Assembly (NCBI GenBank): GCA_046728115.1
Contig: JBKPDW010000012.1
Coordinates: forward strand, 1-48,391
Origin: CAVSWN01 sp046728115
GTDB lineage: Bacteria > Acidobacteriota > Vicinamibacteria > Vicinamibacterales > CAVVIG01
Direction of reading: 5' to 3'
Length of the DNA: 48,391 bases
The position numbers and the translations under genes were made by a program. This document shows positions 26,175 to 34,789 of this stretch, in pieces. Every line of letters begins with the position of its first letter. Within the stretch, counting starts at the first letter, position 1. A model generated the notes under the pieces. It worked only from the letters and a program-made list of their open reading frames with translations, did no database searches and was not told where the DNA came from.

Positions 26175-26249
26175 CTTCTGCTTGCCGACCGCACCCTGCG
26201 TCATCGGACTCAGGGCAACCATCACGGCAACGGCGATAGGTCGCAACAC
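25341..26249 (-). CDS. Secreted protein with two SnoaL/DUF4440-like domains
   Basis: About 302 residues. GTG at 26249 is chosen because GGGAG (26259-26255) stands five bases before it and the following residues form a signal peptide; TTG 26279 would be longer. Two tandem NTF2-like domains follow (about 35-150 and 170-300), each ending in a beta-strand set such as WHMVSGHYTEVP and WQVVQIHSTRIP, the common pattern of DUF4440 proteins. These bind small ligands or are enzymes; no catalytic residues can be named. It lies after the SGNH operon and its 3' two-thirds is antisense to the run-on of the 23709 frame. Confidence 0.75.
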   Translation of the reverse strand: MLRPIAVAVMVALSPMTQGAVGKQKSPQVVAAVTVYERARALAVRQRDDRAYRRLASPSLTIVNADGTRIGRAERLGQVRSGLVRPRAGQVDEHLNVRVFGNLALVSGRSSWRYSDNTLGQEYFLRVWERSNAGWHMVSGHYTEVPRKAVNPSPLVKPPFAPDSPGAIVERPVDPGRGSVDEVLKALHEQHRLYWEKNTPVYTQYIADDLLRIAEMGVRTKADLIDTMEDKLHRPRTPQVDERVHLAGNAATVTWRDAGVADDGTPTQSWFTMVFAKRSGQWQVVQIHSTRIPTDRAVSAPY

Positions 26250-26413
26250 AAAAACTCCCAGCTTCGAAACAACCCGCAATTGAAAGGATGGCCGGCCGAG
26301 AACGCACCTGCCATCGGGCCATGCTGGGGCATGGTGTCGGCGTCACCCGCGCTGGGACGCGAGCGGTTCGGAGTGGAACTGAAGGATAGCGCGCAAAACT
26401 CTCGAAGGCAAGC

Positions 26414-27430
26414 TCACCGGTGCCGTGACCCTGCCATTGCGGCCGTTGACTGCGCGAGGTTGGCGCTGATCGTATTCGCGAAGGTGTCTGAAATCACGCT
26501 GTAGCCCTGTTGTGTTGGATGTACATCGTCTGCGCCGATCATGCTCATCGTCATCGCGTTGAAGACGTCGACAAACACGAGCTGTCGCGACTCGGCCAGG
26601 GCACGCACACGGTCGTTGAATCCCGGAATGCGCGAGGCAGGGAGAGCGCGGCGCCGATCTCCGTCGGGACGCTGCGGGGGAACGCTAGCCAGGCACACGC
26701 GCCGGCCCTGCGCCTGAGCCTCATCGATCATCGTCTTGAGAGCCCCGATCGCGGCGTCAGCCCCGCTGGGGAAGTTCATGTCGTTCGTCCCTTCCATGAG
26801 CAGCACAACCTCTGGATTGCCGTTCATGATCGCGCCGCGAAAGCGCGAGACGCCGCCTTCGAACGCGATCTCTCCCGAGACGCCGCTGTTGATCACCCGA
26901 ATCGACTGCTGGGGATAGCGCGCGGAAAGCCGTCTTTCCAGCCCGAGCGGATACGGCTCGGCTGCCAACAGCTCGGTCCCGACGCCCGCGGGATCCCAGA
27001 GCATGGGCGCGGAGCTGACGCGTGGGACGGCACCCGACGTACCGCCCTGCGTAATGCTGTCGCCGAAGGCGAGAAGGCGCGTGTACTGGAGGCGCGGCGG
27101 CGGCTGAACGCTGACGGAAAACGAGCAGTTCGCCAACCGGCGGGCCGCATCCGTGGACTGGCACGTCACGTTCGTGGTCCCGACGCTGAATTGAGACCCG
27201 GATGCCGGCGTGCACGTGGTTGTGACCGGTTGCGTTCCTCCGGTCACCGAAGGGTCGCTGAACGTCACCGTCACGGGACTTCCATCAGGCGATGCCGCAG
27301 TCGGCGCAGTCGGACAGGTCATCGAGAATGGAGTAGGCGTGCCGGATGGCCCGGTCGGCGTTTTCGAAGCACAGGACACACCGATGACGAGCAGCCCAGC
27401 TGCAAGCACGACGGACGCAGATTGTCTCAT
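26414..27430 (-). CDS. SGNH/GDSL hydrolase lipoprotein with HYR-like domain
   Basis: 338 residues. The lipobox ends VSC near residue 20. A ~80-residue HYR-like beta-sandwich with conserved cysteines follows (CPTAPTAAS, VTVTFSDPSV, GTTNVTC). Then comes the hydrolase: LAFGDSITQGG (block I), a glycine block II (NSGVSGE), GTNDM (block III) and DDVHPTQQGY (block V), so the Ser-Asp-His set is present. It probably deacetylates a surface carbohydrate. ATG 27430 overlaps the TGA of the upstream gene by four bases (ATGA). It is unrelated in layout to the 23709 SGNH protein. Confidence 0.85.
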   Translation of the reverse strand: MRQSASVVLAAGLLVIGVSCASKTPTGPSGTPTPFSMTCPTAPTAASPDGSPVTVTFSDPSVTGGTQPVTTTCTPASGSQFSVGTTNVTCQSTDAARRLANCSFSVSVQPPPRLQYTRLLAFGDSITQGGTSGAVPRVSSAPMLWDPAGVGTELLAAEPYPLGLERRLSARYPQQSIRVINSGVSGEIAFEGGVSRFRGAIMNGNPEVVLLMEGTNDMNFPSGADAAIGALKTMIDEAQAQGRRVCLASVPPQRPDGDRRRALPASRIPGFNDRVRALAESRQLVFVDVFNAMTMSMIGADDVHPTQQGYSVISDTFANTISANLAQSTAAMAGSRHR

Positions 27431-30114
27431 TGAAGTTCTATGCGAACCCGGCAGCCGAGTCGCCGCCGATCGTCGGAATGCGGGTCGAAATCGACCGGAT
27501 GGAATTGACGCGACGACTGTATTTCGATCGGCACCAGTCGAAGCCCCGGCGGCACTGGGGCCTCGAGACGCGTCGTTTGGTTCACGTCAACGCGAACATT
27601 GGTTTCCTGGCCTGCCACGCCCACTCGTACCTCGCCTGCAAGGGGACCCAGAGTAAGGGCGAGCGCGAGACGCGACGCGCCGCCAGGGGCCACCAGCACC
27701 GTGGCTGCATCGGTACCGCGGGTCCAGAAAACCCCACCTTCGGGAAACGTCGCAGGATCGACGTACACAATGTAGCCGGTCGTCGAATCGGGAATCGATT
27801 CGACGGCGAGAACGCGACGGGCATCGCGCGCGCTCACGGGGACGACCGCCTTCGGCACGATGTCGACGGTCATGACCTGCCGCGCAAGCACTGCGTCGCG
27901 TACTGTGACGGCAACCCGATACACCGAGGCAGGCAAATCGAAGGGGACGCTGATTGGGCTCTGCACCGTTCCTTTGTATCGGCCGAACGTCGCCCGTTCT
28001 GAAGCGATCTCGATTTCGCCCTCACGAGCACCTGCACTCCCCAACCAGACGCGCGCCTCATAAGCTCCCGCGGGCAGAGCGAGGGATTCAATGTCGGGGC
28101 CTTGCAGCCTGACGACGCTCATCTCCCGGAGTCGGCTCTGGTCGAGCGTGACGAAACGTGTGTAGTCGAATGGGTGGCGGTTCGGCTCCCATCCCCAGAT
28201 CAAATCCAGGGCGCCCTGCTGGGCCGTTTCGTCCCTGACGTCGACGCCAGGTCTGGCTGTTGCCAGACCTGCGGCCACAAGGAACACGAGGCTTGCAAAA
28301 GCCCCGAGCCAAAATGGCGAGCGCCGCTCCGCAACCCGCGAGGCGATGGCCAATGCAGCCAGCGCAACCGCCGCGGCCGCGAGCCACGGCAGCAGCATCG
28401 CGAGTGGCGTCTGCCAGTCCTCCGTCGTGAAGGTGGGAAACGATTGAGCGAGTGGCGCCGCAGACTGTAAGGCTTCGAGCAGGCGGGCGCGACCGTGGGG
28501 ATCGCTGAAAAACAGCCTCGAATCCGGGAACGCTGCAGCCGCCATCACCACGGCAGCGCTGACGGCAAGCCACACGCCGAAGAGCGCACGCGCCCCGCGG
28601 TTCCGCAAGCTGGTGACTGCCGTGGCGATCATCGGAGCGAAGCAGGGGAGCAGCGGCACCATGAATCGCGCCGGTGCGCTCGAGCCACCCCACCACATGT
28701 AGAGACGCGCCGTGCTTCCAGTGAACGCCGCGATCGTGACGAGCAGCACGAGACCGAGATACCGTAGATCGGCGCGCCGCAGCATCACCCAGCATCCCCC
28801 GATGACGGCAAGGTAGATCGGGCTGTAGAACAGGAGCCCGAACTTCTGATCGAACAGCAATCCGAGAAGGCTGCGCGGGATGTTTTTCACCAGCACGTGA
28901 AGGCTGGCGTAGTCGCCGTAGGGAGCCTCAGGGTTGATCGTGCCGTAGAGCTGATAGAAGTAGAACAGCCATGCGGCAAGAGAAATGGCAATCGGCGTCG
29001 CGAGCGCGACCACCGACCGAAGCTGCCGGCGTGCCTGGAAAGCAAGAGCAGCCGCGAAGATTGCGACCAATACGACGAACTTCGTGTGGAACCACGGCAG
29101 CGTCGCGAGGACCGCTCCGCGAAGCACCCATGAGGCGGCCCGCTCGGGCTGGGGTCTCCAGATCCAGGAGGCCGCCCACGCGACGACGAGAGCGCCCGGG
29201 AGTTCTGGATAAATCAGCCACGCGCTGGGCAGAAACGGAACCGTCAGGCACGCGGCCACCCACGAGAACAGCGCGGCGCCCTTGCCGGCGATGGCCGCCG
29301 CGAGGTCGAAGACCGCCAGCGCGATCAGCGCGGCCACCAGGCACATCCCGGCCACGGCTCCGGGGTAGCCGGCGACCGCATACGCTGGAAGCAGCAGGAC
29401 GGGCAGGCCCGGCGCATGGATCGAATAGATTTGGCCATCCTTTCCGCGAACCATGAAATCGGGGCGCAGATCGCCGCTGTAGAATCCGCGATACTCCTTT
29501 CGCTGGTGATTGTTCGCGATCAGCAGATCGTGGTCGGTCAGCAGGCTCTGCGAGATCATCAGATAGTGCGGTTCGTCTCCGCCGGGTCCAGTCGTGCGAG
29601 CCGTGTGAATGCCGAATGCCAGGTAGACCAGCAGGCTGACTCCAAACACGAATAGCCGTCCGGGCACTCGCACACTGCCTGCCGATGCCGCGATACGTGT
29701 CGGGAGAGCGAGCGCGCCCGTCACCGCAACCGCCGCGACGATCCAACGAGCCGGACCCGCCAGGACGAGAAGGAGCGGAATCCGGTCGGGCAGCCAGGGG
29801 AGGTACGGCACCGCCCAGAGCCCCAGCAACGCAAGCGGTCCCGCTATCGCGGCAACCGTCGAACCTCTAGAGGCATTGCGCCACGTCCAGGCCCATAGCG
29901 CCAACGTGAGCACGACGGCGCCCCCTGCCAGCCATTCAAGCGGGGATCGTGAACCGATCAGCGCGACTCGCGCAGGGCCGTCTGCATTCCACCGGACGAT
30001 GTACACCGAGGCAGGTAACAGCCAGAACGAAACGGCGACCGCACCGACGCCCGCTGCAATCGCGATCCGATTGCGCCACGACGCTGCCGTTGACGGGCTC
30101 CCCGTCGTGATCAT
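27427..30114 (-). CDS. Large GT-C-like membrane glycosyltransferase with C-terminal beta-rich domains
   Basis: 895 residues. About twelve hydrophobic segments in the first ~600 residues; the loop TGPGGDEPHYLMISQSLL has the acidic pair of GT-C enzymes. The last ~280 residues are soluble and beta-rich (two likely sandwich modules, for example DIESLALPAGAYEARVWL and AGEVRVGVAGQETNV). It would transfer a sugar from a lipid carrier on the periplasmic side; acceptor unknown. It is translationally coupled on both sides: its ATG overlaps the LPG-methyltransferase stop (ATGA) and its TGA overlaps the SGNH start. Confidence 0.8.
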   Translation of the reverse strand: MITTGSPSTAASWRNRIAIAAGVGAVAVSFWLLPASVYIVRWNADGPARVALIGSRSPLEWLAGGAVVLTLALWAWTWRNASRGSTVAAIAGPLALLGLWAVPYLPWLPDRIPLLLVLAGPARWIVAAVAVTGALALPTRIAASAGSVRVPGRLFVFGVSLLVYLAFGIHTARTTGPGGDEPHYLMISQSLLTDHDLLIANNHQRKEYRGFYSGDLRPDFMVRGKDGQIYSIHAPGLPVLLLPAYAVAGYPGAVAGMCLVAALIALAVFDLAAAIAGKGAALFSWVAACLTVPFLPSAWLIYPELPGALVVAWAASWIWRPQPERAASWVLRGAVLATLPWFHTKFVVLVAIFAAALAFQARRQLRSVVALATPIAISLAAWLFYFYQLYGTINPEAPYGDYASLHVLVKNIPRSLLGLLFDQKFGLLFYSPIYLAVIGGCWVMLRRADLRYLGLVLLVTIAAFTGSTARLYMWWGGSSAPARFMVPLLPCFAPMIATAVTSLRNRGARALFGVWLAVSAAVVMAAAAFPDSRLFFSDPHGRARLLEALQSAAPLAQSFPTFTTEDWQTPLAMLLPWLAAAAVALAALAIASRVAERRSPFWLGAFASLVFLVAAGLATARPGVDVRDETAQQGALDLIWGWEPNRHPFDYTRFVTLDQSRLREMSVVRLQGPDIESLALPAGAYEARVWLGSAGAREGEIEIASERATFGRYKGTVQSPISVPFDLPASVYRVAVTVRDAVLARQVMTVDIVPKAVVPVSARDARRVLAVESIPDSTTGYIVYVDPATFPEGGVFWTRGTDAATVLVAPGGASRLALALTLGPLAGEVRVGVAGQETNVRVDVNQTTRLEAPVPPGLRLVPIEIQSSRQFHPVDFDPHSDDRRRLGCRVRIELQ

Positions 30115-31838
30115 GACTGCGAGCAGGCGGCATCAGCCGCCGAGCCCGGCTTTCGCAGCACGGCCATGTAATGCGCGGAATAGATATGGAGCGGCGATGC
30201 CTCGAGCAACCGCTCAAGCGGGGCCAGGGCGCGCACGATCCAGGAGGGCGCGAACTCGGGGAGGAATGTGAAGTAGCGCACCTGCTGCACGGGCACGTTG
30301 GAGTACAGGTCCCATCTATGAGGTAAGAGCCAGCGCTCGACCCCCTCGTCGATCGCGTTGAGAGACGGGAAGACGTACCCCATGTAGAACCGGAACAGCA
30401 GGTTCCGCGTGTTGATCTCGTGCACGAACAACAGCCCGTTCGGTTTCAACACGCGAAACAACTCGCCGACCGCACGCCGCTGCTCGTCAATCGACGCGAG
30501 ATGGTGCAGCACGTTGATCGTATACACGAAGTCGTACGACGCATCGCGGGCTGGGATGTCGAGGACGGAACCGACTTTGACGATTTCTGTCGATCCGAGC
30601 CTTCGCGCGGCCAGTTGCACTTGCCCCTCGGAATCGTCGATGCCGGAAACGTCGAATCCGAGCTCGCGCATTCGCTCGACGTGCGACCCCTGTCCGCATC
30701 CCACATCGAGCCCGACGCGTCCCACCGCCAGCGGCTCCACCAGCTCCTGCATCATCGCGGTCTTCTTCGTCAGCAGGGCCCTGCGTCGTGATTCCGGAAT
30801 CTGGACATCGTACGCATCGGCAATCGCGTCGAAATGCGTCTGCTCCTGCGCCCCGCGCGATCGCATGTGCACGAACAGGAACACGATTCCAAGCGCCGTG
30901 GCTACGCCGGTCGTGGCCAGTCGTACACCGAGCACTATGACCGCGGCCGTGCCGGGCTCGAAGCCGGCCGCCGCGAGCGATTCGAGCAGCGATCGGCCGG
31001 TGACGATGACCCCCCCGGGCGCAAGCACGAGGCCGCCCAGGCCGGCAGACCAGGCATATGCCCGTTCAGCTTCGGGCAGGCCCAGGAACGGGCCTCCGGC
31101 GCGCGCCACCCCCCACAGCGCCACGCCGGGAATCAGCCAGGCAACGACGCTGGCTACGAGAGCGGTTACCCAGGTTCGAGTTCTTGCCAGTTTCGTGGCG
31201 TCTCCCGGCATCTGATCGTGGAGCAGCCGCGCGATTGGACGCACCACATGGAGCGCCAATCGGAGCACGCTCCGGCGCACCGCCGGAATACAGGCCACCG
31301 CCGCGGCGACGATCAGGCCGACATTCCACGGGGTAGTCCTGCCAAGCGCAAGACCCAGCGCTCCCGCGATGATGGCCAGAGCGACCAGATCGAGCAGACG
31401 ATCCCACAAATTGACGACGATGGTTGTGGCAATAGGGACGCCTGCGCGCGCCTTTTGAATGGCCGCGCGCACGGCGATCTCGCCGGCCAGGAACGGCGTC
31501 AGCAGCAGACTCAGCCCCGAAAAGTATCCTATGTACGCATCGCGAATCGGGATGCGCACACTGCTGCGACGCAACAGGAAGATCCATCGCAGGCTGCGAA
31601 TCATCAGGCTGATTATCGTCAGGAGGCTCGCAATCGCGAGATACGGCCAGAACTCCGCACCGACCCGCATGGAATCCGTAAAGTTGCCGAAGACGAGCAG
31701 GGTGGCGACAAGGCCAACAAGCAGGATGGCGACTGCCGACGCCGTCAGGAGCACCCACACCATCGCCCGCGGCGAGGTGGTCATAGCGGCGGCGGAGGGT
31801 TGGGACCAGCCCGCATCGAGTTCGCTCAGCGGGGCCAT
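30111..31838 (-). CDS. Fusion of UPF0104/LPG-TM membrane domain with SAM methyltransferase
   Basis: 575 residues. Residues ~20-345 form a flippase-like UPF0104 domain with about eight helices (RSLRWIFLLRR, TPFLAGEIAVRAAI, VVNLWDRLLDLVAL, LAPGGVIVTGRSLLE). Residues ~350-575 are a class I methyltransferase with LDVGCGQGSHVERM, SGIDDSE, FVYTINVLHHL and FRVLKPNGLLFV. I chose ATG 31838, five bases after the phosphoheptose isomerase stop; the open frame reaches further upstream but overlaps that gene. Fusion suggests that the methyl acceptor is the molecule handled by the membrane domain. The same pairing exists unfused at 9929-11571. Confidence 0.85.
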   Translation of the reverse strand: MAPLSELDAGWSQPSAAAMTTSPRAMVWVLLTASAVAILLVGLVATLLVFGNFTDSMRVGAEFWPYLAIASLLTIISLMIRSLRWIFLLRRSSVRIPIRDAYIGYFSGLSLLLTPFLAGEIAVRAAIQKARAGVPIATTIVVNLWDRLLDLVALAIIAGALGLALGRTTPWNVGLIVAAAVACIPAVRRSVLRLALHVVRPIARLLHDQMPGDATKLARTRTWVTALVASVVAWLIPGVALWGVARAGGPFLGLPEAERAYAWSAGLGGLVLAPGGVIVTGRSLLESLAAAGFEPGTAAVIVLGVRLATTGVATALGIVFLFVHMRSRGAQEQTHFDAIADAYDVQIPESRRRALLTKKTAMMQELVEPLAVGRVGLDVGCGQGSHVERMRELGFDVSGIDDSEGQVQLAARRLGSTEIVKVGSVLDIPARDASYDFVYTINVLHHLASIDEQRRAVGELFRVLKPNGLLFVHEINTRNLLFRFYMGYVFPSLNAIDEGVERWLLPHRWDLYSNVPVQQVRYFTFLPEFAPSWIVRALAPLERLLEASPLHIYSAHYMAVLRKPGSAADAACSQS

Positions 31839-31843
31839 TCCGA

Positions 31844-32440
31844 TCAGACGGCGCCCTGACCGTGCTGGTCGAGATACTGATCGAACCAGTAGTGCAGCAG
31901 CACCTGATGGGCGCACTGCGCCCACCCGTAGCGGGCAAGAGGCACGTAGAAATTGAGATCGCCGAGCGCTCGACATCGATTGTCGATTCGCATCGACGAC
32001 ACCGTCACGGTCCGAAGGCCCCGGTCGCGGCTCGACTCGACGGCGCGCACGATGTTCGGCGAGTTCCCCGAGCAGCTCAACGCGACGAGCAGGTCGCCGC
32101 CGCGGGCCAATCGCTCGAGCGGCAGTGTGAAGATCTGTTCGAAAGAGAGGTCGTTGGCGGTTGCTGACAGCAGCGTTGAATCGTTGAGCGCGAAGGCGCG
32201 CAAGTGCGCCAGGGCAACGGCATCTGTGACCATGTGACTGGCCATGGCCGCGCTGCCGCCGTTGCCGATCATGAACAGTTGCCCGCCGCGTTCCTGCGTG
32301 GTGTGAGTCATGTCCACCCACCGCGCAAAGCCGTCCTGTGCGGACATCTGAGCGCCGCCGGCGTCGGTGACGATGAGATTGCGCAGTCCCGCGGCGATCG
32401 TGTCGTTGTAGTCGGTCCAGCGCTCCACGACAGTTTCCAT
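31844..32440 (-). CDS. gmhA: SIS-domain phosphoheptose isomerase-like protein
   Basis: 198 residues, GmhA length. MIGNGGSAAMASHM, ANDLSFEQIF and SCSGNSPN give the SIS fold; the C-terminal QCAHQVLLHY keeps the Gln and His metal ligands of sedoheptulose-7-phosphate isomerase. The fourth ligand, usually Glu four residues after the first His, is Asp here (HMVTD). It should convert sedoheptulose-7-phosphate to heptose-7-phosphate, feeding a heptose-containing glycan, or act on a related sugar phosphate. It is in a tight operon (eight bases after the 32449 gene, five before the fusion gene). No other heptose genes (hldE, gmhB) are in the window. Confidence 0.8.
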   Translation of the reverse strand: METVVERWTDYNDTIAAGLRNLIVTDAGGAQMSAQDGFARWVDMTHTTQERGGQLFMIGNGGSAAMASHMVTDAVALAHLRAFALNDSTLLSATANDLSFEQIFTLPLERLARGGDLLVALSCSGNSPNIVRAVESSRDRGLRTVTVSSMRIDNRCRALGDLNFYVPLARYGWAQCAHQVLLHYWFDQYLDQHGQGAV

Positions 32441-32448
32441 GGCGGCGC

Positions 32449-33468
32449 TTACCCGGAGCGTGCGCGCCGCTGCGCGCGTGACAGATAAACGGCGGCTCCA
32501 GACAGCGAGGAAAGCATGATCAACGCCTGCGGGACGAGCGAGATGAGCAGCGCCGATTCGAGCGGCTGGCCCACGCGGGTGAAGTAGAACGAGAACGTCG
32601 CCTCGCGAACCCCGAAGCCGTTCACCGAAACCGGGAGCATCTGCACGACGAACGAGAGCGGCACGATGACGGCGAGATCAGAGATCGACAGGCCCAGGTG
32701 AAGCGCATAGCCCACGGAAAAGTAGAACATCACGATCGAGACCTGCACGAAGATGGCCCAGATGAAACAACCGGCCAGGGCGCTCGGTTGTCCACGAAAA
32801 CGGCTCAGGACATCAACGAGCTTGTCGATGCGATTCCCGACCCATTCCGGGTGAAAGACCGTGAGCGGCCGTAAGAGCCGTCCGAATCCGACCGGCGCAA
32901 ACACCGCGGGTGCGCTCGCCGCGGCGCCGAGGAGGAATCCGACCCACAACCAGACCGGCCAGATCGGCAAGGCCGCCGGATGAATCGCCCCGGCCGCCGA
33001 CGCGCCGAGCGCCGCCACGAACACGAGCGCCATGAGGCCGAGCGCGCGGTCCGTCAACACGATGGCCGCGGCGCGGGTGGTGGATTGAGCGGGGCCGGCG
33101 GTGTCGCTGATCCTGATCACGTCGCCGCCGATGTTACTGGGCAGAAAATTGTTGAAGAAGGTGGCCACCAGGAAGGATCCGAGCAGCGAACGCCGCTTCA
33201 CCGGCACCCGCTGCGCGTCGAGGAGCAGATGCCAGCGCCACGTGCTGGCCAGGAGGTTGACGCCGTAGATCCCGAGGGCAACGATCAGCCATCCCACCGC
33301 GGCCTGCCGCAACGTGATCCACAGGCGCGCGACGTCGATCTCCCTGAACAGCAGCGCCAGCAGGATGATGCTGACCGAGATCTTGAGAGCGAGGAAAATG
33401 TAGCGGCGCGCGACAGATGGCTCGTGTCGTTCCGTGGGCATCAGTGATGAAAGCGGCGGACCCTCCAC
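32449..33468 (-). CDS. UPF0104/LPG-synthase-TM flippase-like membrane protein
   Basis: 339 residues with about eight hydrophobic segments and the family marks STWRWHLLLDAQ, FFNNFLPSNIGGDVIR (strong match to the conserved N..P...GGD.R motif), VLTDRALGL and VNGFGVREA. It leads the minus-strand operon that continues to 26414. GTG 33468 is used; ATG 33441 is an alternative. It probably moves a lipid or lipid-linked sugar across the inner membrane. The first base lies 34 bases from the divergent GT4 gene. Confidence 0.85.
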   Translation of the reverse strand: MEGPPLSSLMPTERHEPSVARRYIFLALKISVSIILLALLFREIDVARLWITLRQAAVGWLIVALGIYGVNLLASTWRWHLLLDAQRVPVKRRSLLGSFLVATFFNNFLPSNIGGDVIRISDTAGPAQSTTRAAAIVLTDRALGLMALVFVAALGASAAGAIHPAALPIWPVWLWVGFLLGAAASAPAVFAPVGFGRLLRPLTVFHPEWVGNRIDKLVDVLSRFRGQPSALAGCFIWAIFVQVSIVMFYFSVGYALHLGLSISDLAVIVPLSFVVQMLPVSVNGFGVREATFSFYFTRVGQPLESALLISLVPQALIMLSSLSGAAVYLSRAQRRARSG

Positions 33469-33502
33469 TGTACTACGCTTTCATGCGAAAATCACGTAGA
33501 CC

Positions 33503-34678
33503 GTGCGCATTTTGATGATTGCGCCCGAGCCGTTCTTCGAGCCGCGCGGCACGCCATTCAGCGAGTTCCACCGCATTCGTGCGCTCACTGCTCTCGGGCA
33601 TCAGGTCGACTTGGTGACGTACCCGTTCGGGGCCTCGCCGGCCATGGCAGGGCTGCGGATCTTTCGCAGCCTCCGGCCGCCATTCGTCCGGCGCGTGAAG
33701 ATCGGACCATCGATCGCGAAAGTACCGCTCGACGCGTTGCTGGCGCTCACCGCCGCACGCCGCGCCTTCGCGGGTGGATACGATGCGATTCATTCGCACG
33801 AGGAAGGCGCTGTCATCGGCATCCTGCTCGCGACAGTACTGCGTGTACCGCATCTCTACGATATGCACTCGAGCCTGCCACAGCAGCTGGCGAATTTCGA
33901 CTTCAGCGGCTCGCGGCTGTTGCGCCGCGTGTTTCTGACGATCGAGCGTTTCATGGTGCGGCGTTCGCGCGCGGTGATCGTGATCTGTCCGTCGCTCGAA
34001 GACACGGTCCGCGCCATCGACGCCGGGTCGCGAACGGTGCTGATCGAAAACGCTCCCGGCGCGGGCGACGAGACCGCGACGGCAGAACGCGCCGCGGCAG
34101 TGCGAGCGTCGCACGCCCTGCCGCAGGATCTCCCTCTCGTCACCTACACGGGCACCTTCGAAGCGTACCAGGGGCTCGACACGCTGTTCGCGGCCATGGC
34201 CATCGTTCACCGGCAGCGGCCCGACGCCAGGCTGCTGCTGGCAGGAGGCAACCCGGAGCAAGTGGCCCGAGCCCGGCAGCAGACGGCCGCCGCGGGCATC
34301 GCGGACGTAACGATCTTCGCGGGCGACCGGCCCGCCGGAGAAATTCCGGCGTACCTGCTCGCAGCTGACGTCCTCGTCTCACCACGCTCGCGCGGGACGA
34401 ATACGCCGCTGAAGATCTATCAGTACCTGCGCGCCGGAAAGCCAATCGTCGCCACGCGGCTGCTGACCCATACTCAGGTCCTGAGCGATGAAACGGCGAT
34501 TCTGACCGGTGCGACTGCCGAGGAGTTCGCATCCGGGATTCTCGCCGCGCTGAGCGATCGAGAACGGTCTGCCGCGCTCGGGGCACGGGCTCGAGCGCTT
34601 GCCGAGTCGAAATACAGCTACGAGGCGTACCTGGAACGTACGCGGCAGGCGATTGGCCTGCTTCAAGCTGGCCCGTAG
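33503..34678 (+). CDS. Glycosyltransferase family 4
   Basis: 391 residues, two Rossmann halves. The start GTG encodes a typical MRILMIAPEPF strand, with the acceptor-side EPRGTPFSEF loop. The donor half has TYTGTFEAYQGLD, LLLAGGNPEQ and SPRSRGTNTPLKIYQYLRAGKPIVAT, where the GT4 E/KxxxxxE-type motif stands as RGTNTPLKIYQYL. It is the only soluble GT of the region, so it probably builds the first lipid-linked sugars on the cytosolic face. It is divergent from the UPF0104 operon, 34 bases apart. Confidence 0.88.
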   Translation: MRILMIAPEPFFEPRGTPFSEFHRIRALTALGHQVDLVTYPFGASPAMAGLRIFRSLRPPFVRRVKIGPSIAKVPLDALLALTAARRAFAGGYDAIHSHEEGAVIGILLATVLRVPHLYDMHSSLPQQLANFDFSGSRLLRRVFLTIERFMVRRSRAVIVICPSLEDTVRAIDAGSRTVLIENAPGAGDETATAERAAAVRASHALPQDLPLVTYTGTFEAYQGLDTLFAAMAIVHRQRPDARLLLAGGNPEQVARARQQTAAAGIADVTIFAGDRPAGEIPAYLLAADVLVSPRSRGTNTPLKIYQYLRAGKPIVATRLLTHTQVLSDETAILTGATAEEFASGILAALSDRERSAALGARARALAESKYSYEAYLERTRQAIGLLQAGP

Positions 34679-34789
34679 GGCAGGTGCTGGAAGGGGCCAG
34701 GCAGACAGGCCAGGTGAATGCGCAGTCGTAGCGCAAACGTCTCGGCCGAGCCGCTGTCCGTCCGGGCCGCGAATACGGGACAATAGCGC

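Noticed and set aside
26510..27433. 307-codon plus-strand frame opposite the HYR-SGNH gene
   Set aside because: Shadow of the SGNH gene whose GDS, GTND and DVHP blocks are intact.
31839..32321. N-terminal extension of the UPF0104-methyltransferase fusion
   Set aside because: Runs through the phosphoheptose isomerase-like gene; translation has no family likeness.
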